64,000 bases of DNA from Alentia gelatinosa (taxonomy: Eukaryota; Annelida; Polychaeta; Phyllodocida; Polynoidae), in contig OX465579.1 of assembly GCA_950022655.1 (NCBI GenBank), forward strand, positions 79,309,193 through 79,373,192, written 5' to 3'. The notes beneath the pieces are model-generated. The model was not told the DNA's origin. It was given only the letters and a program-made list of their open reading frames with translations, and did no database searches. Each line of letters begins with the position of its first letter. Position 1 is the stretch's first letter. The position numbers were made by a program, and so were the translations under genes. Positions 56,281-64,000 of the stretch are shown here, one piece after another.

Positions 56281-57000
56281 GTGAGCAACAATGTCCACCA
56301 CTCTCCCCATCTCTCTCTCCCTCTTTTCCTCTCTCCCCTTTTACCTCGCTCTCTCTCTCTCGTCATGATGTCTCTGCTACATAGGTGTGTTCTCTGTCTC
56401 AGTGCCTTTCCGTCTCCCTTTACCCGCTGTTTTTGTGTTTCCCTTCTTCTCTCCATCCTCTCCATGTCTTCACTTATCTGACCTTCACTGCATTGCCTCT
56501 GTCATCTTCACTATCTCTCTTCCATTTACAGTATGAATTCCCGTTGCTATATGCCTGTCTTTGTGCGTGTGCCTGAAGATCACCTACCATAGTCTCTGCG
56601 TATATACAGTCCATCTATGTTGGTCTTTATTACCCCCTCTCGTCCTTCTTTGCTTTATCTCTCGATCTATAACTTATACTCCTATAAACATTTCTTTCTC
56701 TCATAAACCACTGACTTACTCTTTTTCTTCTAACTACTCGTCCCACTTTTGTACTTTCTCTCTATCTTTCCCCGCCTGCTTTTCCGATATGACTGTCTAT
56801 CCGTCTGCTTCCCTGACAACTTGCCCACCGGCATCCTTCCACTACTTCCCTCTCTCTATCTTTTCTATATCTTTTTATCCTGAATGTGCCTCATCCCTTC
56901 CTTCACTCTCATTCCCTCAATCTTATTCCACTTACTCCCTACATAAACGCAGTCGTCTGTCTCTGTCATTCACCTGTCTCTCTATGACCCTTTCTGATTG
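56281..57000 (+). repeat. Polypyrimidine-biased low-complexity stretch
   Basis: About 700 bp are strongly C/T-rich on the plus strand (many TCTCTC, CCCTTT words). The 146-codon frame at 56,561-57,001 is composition-driven (Ser/Leu/Phe/Pro) and is not called as a gene. Confidence 0.8.
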
Positions 57001-60000
57001 ACTGACCGGCATTTATTGGAAATCAGTAGCATCTAGTAAGTGTCTGCTGATGAGGTTCTCTTCCAGCACTTGTCGACTCAGCCAATGAATGCTGAATAAA
57101 TCAATCCCTTTCTGGATCTGGCTCGTCCCATTTGACATTGCTACTGGACATGGTCGTCCCGAGCTTTGATAGTCTGCATGACGTAATACAAATCAATATG
57201 GCACCATTAGGTGAACACCGAGACACATACACAACACAGGCAGAGGGGAATGTGTGGGTGGGGATTTTCAAACAGAAGCTTCACGTAACTAAAGCCACTA
57301 GATCCAACACAATCATCTACATTGTTCTCCCCGTGAACAGTATGGATCCATGAGCCATCAGAGTTATGACCGCAAAGATCAAAGCTGATCTGAGATTTGA
57401 GCTCCAAGCAATAAAACAAGATTGAATGAAGTCTAGCCGAAATTAATCCCGAAGGAGTGAAGAAAGCTTTTACTGTCAATGAGGTACCAGAGATATCAAC
57501 CTTATTCAAAATTCATCTACCAATTGCAATTAATGTAACACACGTAATTGCGTTGATAAAGACTGCACTTTACGGCATCAGTTCAGTAAAAGTTTTACCG
57601 ACTCAATAGTAGACTCCCTCTACCATTTCCCCCATAAATGCATTTACAATGAATTTCATTCATCGGGGCATTATAATTTACAGATTACAGATTACAAAAA
57701 TATGGCTGACTGTTAATATTAGAAATTTTTATTACACAGGCTACTGACCACATAGATGACCTCGGATTTTTGTGTCCTTACACCCATTACTAAACAACAG
57801 AGATAATCTAATGTCCTGGGCTGTCATGATTCTATAACAATGAAATAAGACCTAATACAATTTTAAACAGTGGAAAGGCATTTGCAAGGATTGCCTATGA
57901 GGCAGATTGGTGAAAGCCCATGGTGTCCATTTATACAGTTATGGAAAGCAAAACTATGATATAGATTAGAGTGATATGTATTGGCAATAGACTAATGTGT
58001 AGATATCAGATTAATTATGGGGCTAATATGTTAGGATGTCTGGCCAATTATGGGGTGGAATGTGAGAGCTAGTCTACCATAGCTATATACCAAATGCTCA
58101 TAAAACAACCATACTTAGCTTTTATTTATTGACGCCCCTATCAGTCCCCGGCGCGGTGCTCTATATACGCAGTGGAACTTGTTCTTAGATATTTCCAGAT
58201 TTGTTTTAGCGAATCACATCCTCATTTTCTGCATTCTTCGAGCTTATCCATTTGAAAGCCACAAGAAACTGATGAGGGAATTTATTGGATGTGTTGGGAG
58301 AATGACAAGATATCCGGCAGTTCCTAGGCCTTTTGAAGACTCAGTGAACTGGCTAAAACACGATTGTGGATGCTCAGGCTAGCGTTTCCAGTCTCAGAAA
58401 GCTCATCACCTCTACGGATAACCAGATAGATTGGTACCTGAGATACTTGGGACCACACGCAAGCATAGGAATAACTGTTTTTCATAGATCCTCGCAACAC
58501 ACTTTTGTGAAGGATATGAGGGATGGCAGCGTGTGAGTGGGTATTATATCCACCATATCCCCGCAGCACGTGTATAGCTGGGAATCATGTTGATATACCG
58601 CCAGTTGAGTGTGCTTACTGTATTTCATCTCTAGTAGATTATCTATCACTTTATCACAGTGTATGCTTTCAGTCACATCTGTATTCAAACAATACTGTTT
58701 GAAGGCAGAACACATTTGTTCCCTCTATATTTTCTTGTGGTGTGGTTTCCGGAAAGGGTCATTGTATCGATACTGTTTGCCTGCATACAGTGCTACGATG
58801 GATGGACCTTGGTGGGAATTGTGTGTTATATACTGTAAGCTATTAATCAATGTCTGCTACTGCTCAATCCCGAGCTTCGATCAGCATTATGTAATATCTT
58901 ATATACACAGCCTCTGGATAAAGGACAATTTAGAAGTAAAATTAATGTTAAAGTTTTATGCTATTTCTAGTGGATCAAAAGTGATTAAAGTTCAAATTTG
59001 AAAAGACCGTAGAAAAGATTATATTTTCTGTAGATTTGGAATTTAAAACGGCCAGGCTTATCTCTGATGCCAATTTTCATCGTATTTAACCATCGTCTCA
59101 TAGTTTATAATATATGGAACAAAATAACAAAACTGTCTTGCAAGTAGTATGAGTTCAGACGGTCTTCAAAGTTTTTGTCTTAAAGAAATGGGCGTCATAC
59201 AGGTCTACCATACCTTATTGTTAACACTGTACATGATAATGCACGATTTAGGCACCATTATATAACAATATGAAGTTCGTATATACCTGATTCTCTCTCT
59301 TGGATATACTCACGTAATCCTTTTGATACCATCGTTTATACATGACTCTAGTCATCTAAACGTACACCATGGACCATGATATGAAGACTAAGTTCGTATA
59401 AACTGTTTACCAAAACGGTGTGCAGGGTCACTTGCACAGCAGGCTTAAGGTAGGCTTAAGAGATAACCTGAGAGCCCCCGAACTAAACATGGTTTTAGAC
59501 TTAACCAAGAAGTAGCGGAAAGACCAGGTTTTAGCACTGAAGCAACAGCCAGTTAATCTTGTCATCTTGGTTAATACCGTTTACAATTCTCTACCTGCAT
59601 GTATAACAGAAGCTTACTGTATATTTACTTGAATTGTTTGGCAGCCCCATGATGATAAACCATATATATACATTTATCCAATGATGCAATTCTATCAACA
59701 TGGTGTATATTATCCAGGCAATGTGTGTACAATTGCGTTTTAGCATGTTAATGTCATTAAACTGATGGGCGAACAATGGGATTGGTAGCTATCTAGTATC
59801 AATCAGATTCTAGCATCTATCCTCAATATTGTATACCATACTGACACCGCGACCCATCTCGCTGCAAGGTAATACTAGGAGCAATCGGTGTGTTCATCCT
59901 TGATGAATGAGCGTGGAATCATGAAAAAAAAAACGATTAGCAAGTTCTGGATATATTCAGTCTGTGGCTCTTTTTATGCAACCCACTTGCACCCAGTCAA

Positions 60001-61574
60001 CTTACCCTTTCCGTAACTACCTGACAAGATCTAAACAGTGGGTCAATGAGGTATTTGGTTATGGCAGCTGGGCACGCCTCTAAGACCCTGGGACACTGGC
60101 ACTCTGCTCTTTTCCCGATATCATAGTGAATACCATGCACGTTCTTAAAATGAACTGAAATGTATATTTCTCCCCATCCAGGTAAAGGAAAAGAGGGTAG
60201 AGTAGGTTCTGGATAAATAAAATCTATTGTTTGAATTTGTCGATAAATTTCATTATTTTATTTACGATATTTGGATATGGTAAAATATATGTAATCAAAA
60301 TATGAATGAAATATATAAAGCTATAGGCATATGGAGGTGAGATGACGTAAGATTATTTAAAATATAGGAAAATCCACAGAAAACCAGACAAGCTGAATAT
60401 TGATAAAGTTGACTTATTAGGGGTAATACTACACCGAGATAGGGGGCGGTAGGTAGGAGTGGCTGCAACGTGTCGTCTTATTCAATAAGACTTCATCAGG
60501 CAATAAGATTATTTAGTATCTAGGTGTGGAGGGTTGGACAATTTGTAGACATGAAAGCGTGTGTGGTGAGTTGGAAGAAGAAGTGAAGTGGAGAGAGGCT
60601 TTATTATATCTGACCTTCACTGCATTTTATTCCCCTATGTACTATATGTAGATGTTGGCAGGGCCACCTCCTTTGGGAGTCAATCGTTTCCACACAAAAA
60701 CTACACATGTATATTTTGCTATGCAAAAAGTACACTAACCTGCCCAAATATGTGTAAATAGTCTAAAAAAAAATTCCTAAACTATATTTTTTGTGATTAT
60801 GGGTGTATATACACTAGATGGGGTGTGTGCAAGAAAGAATGGGAAACACTAGATGGGGGAGGCAGTATTTGTTCTGCATCTTAACTATGCCTACACAATT
60901 TGTTATTGCCTAACTTTATTCCTAATAATCCGAAGCTAAATAAGCACTGCTTGACTCTTTTGCCGCATATTAGAACCTTATGGTTGAATCGAGTATTGGC
61001 TTTGGCACAGCATGTTCCTCAGCAGTTTGTGCAATATTTCAATCTGCCAACTTATGGATTAGACGGATGAAACTGCAGGAAGCAACATAACCTCCTGCGA
61101 ACCTTCCTGATTGTTATGCCAGGTAATGGGAACCATGATCAGTATTATATACATGTTATAGGTCTTTGTTTTCTGTTTTAGGCATCAGCTGCTCGACAAC
61201 CGTTTAGCAATAGTGTACCACTTTGATATAATTTTCTTTTCATCTAACAACGTACTTTAAAGAACAATCTAGTCAGAAGGGTGGCGGTTTTTCATACATT
61301 ATTCCTCCGTTCAGAGGATGGGATCAGTAAATTAGTCATACCTCAGCAACCGCTGGTCCCTATTAACTCGTTTAGTCTTTTTGATTATTTGAATTTGAAT
61401 TAAAGAAAAACGAATTCTCACTAGGAAAATACGCATAAATCAAACATCAAATTAAACTATTCTGTCCATACATGTGCTATTCTTAAAAAGCATAATCACA
61501 ATCACCTTGCTTTGGTATGTCACTCCCCCAAAACTACTGCAATTCAGCACAACTAATTAACAGCTGATGGTAAA
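57001..61574. other. No recognisable gene
   Basis: AT-rich. The longest frame (58,609-59,001, 130 codons) is Cys/Leu/Ile-rich with no motif. At 59,900-59,950 a repeat shared with about 39,650 is seen. At 60,463-60,502 a small inverted segment (GTCTTATTCAATAAGAC) recalls the ends of dispersed retroelements. Confidence 0.5.
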
Positions 61575-61606
61575 GCCGGAGACACACCAAGCGAGAAACG
61601 CAGCGA
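61575..61606 (+). repeat. Left copy of a 32-bp inverted repeat
   Basis: GCCGGAGACACACCAAGCGA and the following 12 bases are the near-perfect reverse complement of 63,691-63,723 (one substitution and one single-base gap). It resembles the terminal repeat of a DNA transposon and precedes the LINE coding remnant. Confidence 0.8.
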
Positions 61607-63690
61607 GTTCCGTAATCGCTAACACAAAATGGCCTATATGTGGCTATTATTTCATACTTCACCTGATTATTGCTTCGGAGACGCTAAATCATCAGCTTTA
61701 TAAAAAATTAGAACAAGTCAAACTATTGTTTAACAAAATTGATTTCTTATCAGTGACAGAGTCCTGGCTGGCGGAGCGGTATGATAATCACTTGCTGAAT
61801 ATCGACGGTATGGATAGTTTTCGCCTTGATAGAGATCCTGACCTGGCCAAGGTAGGAGGTGGTGTGATCATGTATGTTAACAATGCCCTATCCTCCTCAG
61901 TACGAAAACTTGACGAATACTGTGTTAGCAACAAACATGTGGAACTTCTCCCATGTGAATTTTATAGAATAAAAAGATGTTGGTGGTAACTGTTTATTGC
62001 CCCCCAAATTGAAACCCAACTAAGGCCTTTCAGTCTATTACTAATCTCCTCCAAGACCAGTCCTTCTATGATCATGAGGTATGGATCCTTGGTGATCTTA
62101 ACATAAATCTAAACCACAAAACCACAAACAAGTTCAAAACTATGTGGGATTTCCTGGCCAGCCACTCCCTAGAATTCTTGAAAACAGGAAATACTTACCT
62201 AACAAAGCATGGCGCATCAAAAATAGACCACATTTATACAAATTCGAGGCATGTGTCACTCTCAGGCAATTGCAACGCATATATTAGCGACCACATACCG
62301 ATTTTTGTAGTGCGAAAGTTTTGCAAACCGATAATAAATACTCGTACTATAATGGCCAGATCGTATAAAAATTTGGATCCGGACAGCTTAATGAGCACCT
62401 CTCAAACTTTGATTTACCGGCGGTTAATATATTGACACTGGAGCTGTTATATATTAAATGGGAAGCTCATCTAACTGAATTTCTAGATAGATTTTGTCCC
62501 CTCAGAGCTATTAGAATAAGACAAAGGGATGGCTATGACCTCCCAGCCAGCACGCAGGTCATGATTAAGCAAAGATCCCGCCTTATCCTGAAAAGGTATA
62601 ATGGTGGGACACAGGAGGAGCTTTCGGAGTGTAGGCGATTATCAAGAGAAATCAATAGGGATATCAGGGGGCTTAAAGCTGCGCATGTTAAAAGAGAACT
62701 CTTGGACCATTCTAGCAATCCCAAAAAGTTTTGGAGGAAAGTCAAGTCTCTGTGGACCCTGTCCGGCAAATGCAAACCACTTGTGTTTGAGGACGACTTC
62801 CAGACAATAATTGACGCTGAAATGCTGCCCAACTTTCTAAACGAACACTATGTCAATATTGCATCCAAAATCACAAGCCCAGCCACAGAACTTGGGGAGG
62901 TCCATGACTATCTTATTACTGACAGAGACCCCTCTATAGAGTTATATGAAATCAGCCTGGAGAAGGGTATTGATCTGCTGAAAAATATGAAAACTAACAA
63001 AGCTACCGGTATCCCTAATATAAATTGTGGTTTTCTTAAGCGAGCTTTCAAGCGAAGACCGGATGTCCTGACTGGTATAATCAACAAGGTTATTGCCACT
63101 GGGACGTTTCCTAGTATGTGGTGCAAAGGGATAATTACACCCATCCCAAAGATAAAGGGCCCTAGAAAAGCGACAGACCTAAGGCCCATCTCAGGCCTAC
63201 CGGTACTGTCAAAGTTGATTGAGTATGCCCTTCATCGACAGCTGGTTCCCCAGTTTATGAGCAATAACATGTTTGAAAAACCAATATGGATTCCTCCCAG
63301 GTCGCTCGACAGGTCAGGCTGTCTTTCATTTGTTGAGCTGGCTTTACCAGGCCCGTGATCGGCGCCAGCTGTCCCTTTGCCTCTTCCTGGATCTCCAGAA
63401 GGCCTTTGATTGTGTCAATCATGGTATCCTTCTGGGGGTCTTGGGAGGGGGGACAGGAAGTGCACATCTGGTCCAGATGTTTAAATCATATTTTGCCTCA
63501 CATCTGCAGGCAACTAAGGTTGGAGATGTTATTTCTAACTATCTGAGTGTGAAAAAGGGAGTCCCCCAGGGATCTATCCTAGGACCGATACTTTTCATCT
63601 TGTACATTAACGGATGCCTTGAGAAGATTAGAGACTCCAAATTCTTACTTTACGCAGATGATATTGGCATGGTTGTCCAATGCTAGGAGA

Positions 63691-63723
63691 TCGCTGACGT
63701 TTCTCGCTTGGTGTGTCTCCAGC
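63691..63723 (-). repeat. Right copy of the 32-bp inverted repeat
   Basis: The reverse complement matches 61,575-61,606. It sits at the point where LINE coding is interrupted (stop at 63,684-63,686) and before the LINE C-terminal segment resumes. Confidence 0.8.
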
Positions 63724-63750
63724 ATCATTTGGTGTCTCCAGCATCATTTG
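63713..63750 (+). repeat. 19-bp perfect tandem duplication
   Basis: GTGTCTCCAGCATCATTTG occurs twice in a row (63,713-63,731 and 63,732-63,750). It starts inside the inverted repeat, at the junction with LINE sequence, and may be an insertion or excision scar. Confidence 0.85.
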
Positions 63751-64000
63751 GACCTTTTTTTGAAAAGATTAAAAACGACTTTAATCAACGACTGTTTAAA
63801 CTTCGCAAACTCCGATTTTTTATTGACAGCGCGACCGCAGTCGCGGTAGTTAAAACCATGATACTCACCATAATGGAGTACTGCGACTTTGTGTCAGTTT
63901 CTTTTACCGAGATGCAGAAGAGGAAACTACAAGTTCTTCTCAATAATGCACTGCGGGTCTGTTTTTGGATACAGTTGGATGACCATGAGTCAGTGACCTC

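Larger units (their letters stand above)
61681..63999 (+). pseudogene. Non-LTR retrotransposon (CR1/Jockey-type LINE), frameshifted and open-ended
   Basis: The remnant has an APE-type endonuclease followed by reverse transcriptase. Endonuclease motifs are VTESWLAERY, GGGVIMYVNN, GDLNINLN and SDHIPIF. RT motifs are GFLPGRSTGQA, LDLQKAFDCVNH, GVPQGSILGPILFILYIN and the active-site YADD (63,651-63,662). The product is broken: frame changes lie near 61,965-61,976 (A-run), 62,388 and 63,277-63,281 (A-run), with an in-frame TGA at 62,010. After YADD about 250 bases expected of the RT are missing, and the C-terminal part resumes at 63,757 (KLRKLRFFIDS ... VVKTMILTIMEYCDF) and runs out of the window. 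The 5' end, including the start of the endonuclease, is absent. Confidence 0.88.

Noticed and set aside
56561..57001. 146-codon open frame
   Set aside because: It lies in a polypyrimidine-biased stretch; the Ser/Leu/Phe/Pro composition follows from base composition and there is no domain.
60463..60502. Second hammerhead-like segment on the minus strand (CTGATGA with stem GTCTTA/TAAGAC)
   Set aside because: The GAAA core is replaced by GACA and no cleavage site is apparent; at best a decayed retroelement end.

Overview
This is AT-rich nuclear DNA of an animal. Short coding pieces sit next to splice signals, one eukaryotic-type tRNA gene is present, microsatellites are common, and most of the recognisable content is transposable elements. 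The mix of a DIRS-type tyrosine-recombinase retroelement, a CR1/Jockey-type LINE, many small palindromic elements and TAA/TTA-flanked inverted-repeat elements suggests a marine invertebrate, perhaps a mollusc. That host assignment is inference, because no host gene here is diagnostic.

The clearest feature is an apparently complete DIRS-type retrotransposon at 2981-8738. It has three open, overlapping frames: Gag-like, RT/RNase H/methyltransferase-like, and tyrosine recombinase. Its ends are inverted repeats. A 142-bp internal complementary region fuses, base for base, the complements of both outer ends. Nothing in it is visibly broken. A decayed relative of the same broad class (RT, RNase H, tyrosine recombinase) lies on the minus strand at about 41.9-44 kb.

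From 19.5 to 35.4 kb there are at least seven small non-autonomous elements that share one plan: a long palindromic hairpin at one end, plus a 12-13-bp inverted motif (TTTATCCTACCCC, or TTTATCTCACCCC in a second lineage) bracketing a short body. The plan resembles Helentron-associated (HINE/DINE-like) elements. Two copies carry the hairpin core in opposite orientations, different hairpins are joined to the same body, and one copy is split by a different inverted-repeat element.

Other inverted-repeat DNA elements lie at 29.6, 34.4, 46.0-47.0 and 50.9-51.3 kb, with TAA/TTA at their borders, and a more complex one with about 220-bp arms at 37.1-38.8 kb. A tRNA-Glu(TTC) gene with an oligo-T terminator follows at 38,979, and a tRNA-Ile 5' half is at 50,170. 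The window ends in a frameshifted LINE (61.7-64.0 kb), part of which is bracketed by a near-perfect 32-bp inverted repeat.

Host coding sequence is sparse. The best candidates are a terminal exon at 53,327-53,513 (+), a signal-peptide first exon at 36,401-36,294 (-), and a GC-rich possible first exon ending at a splice donor near 15,013 (+). Most of the remaining sequence looks intronic or intergenic, and I could not recognise function in it.
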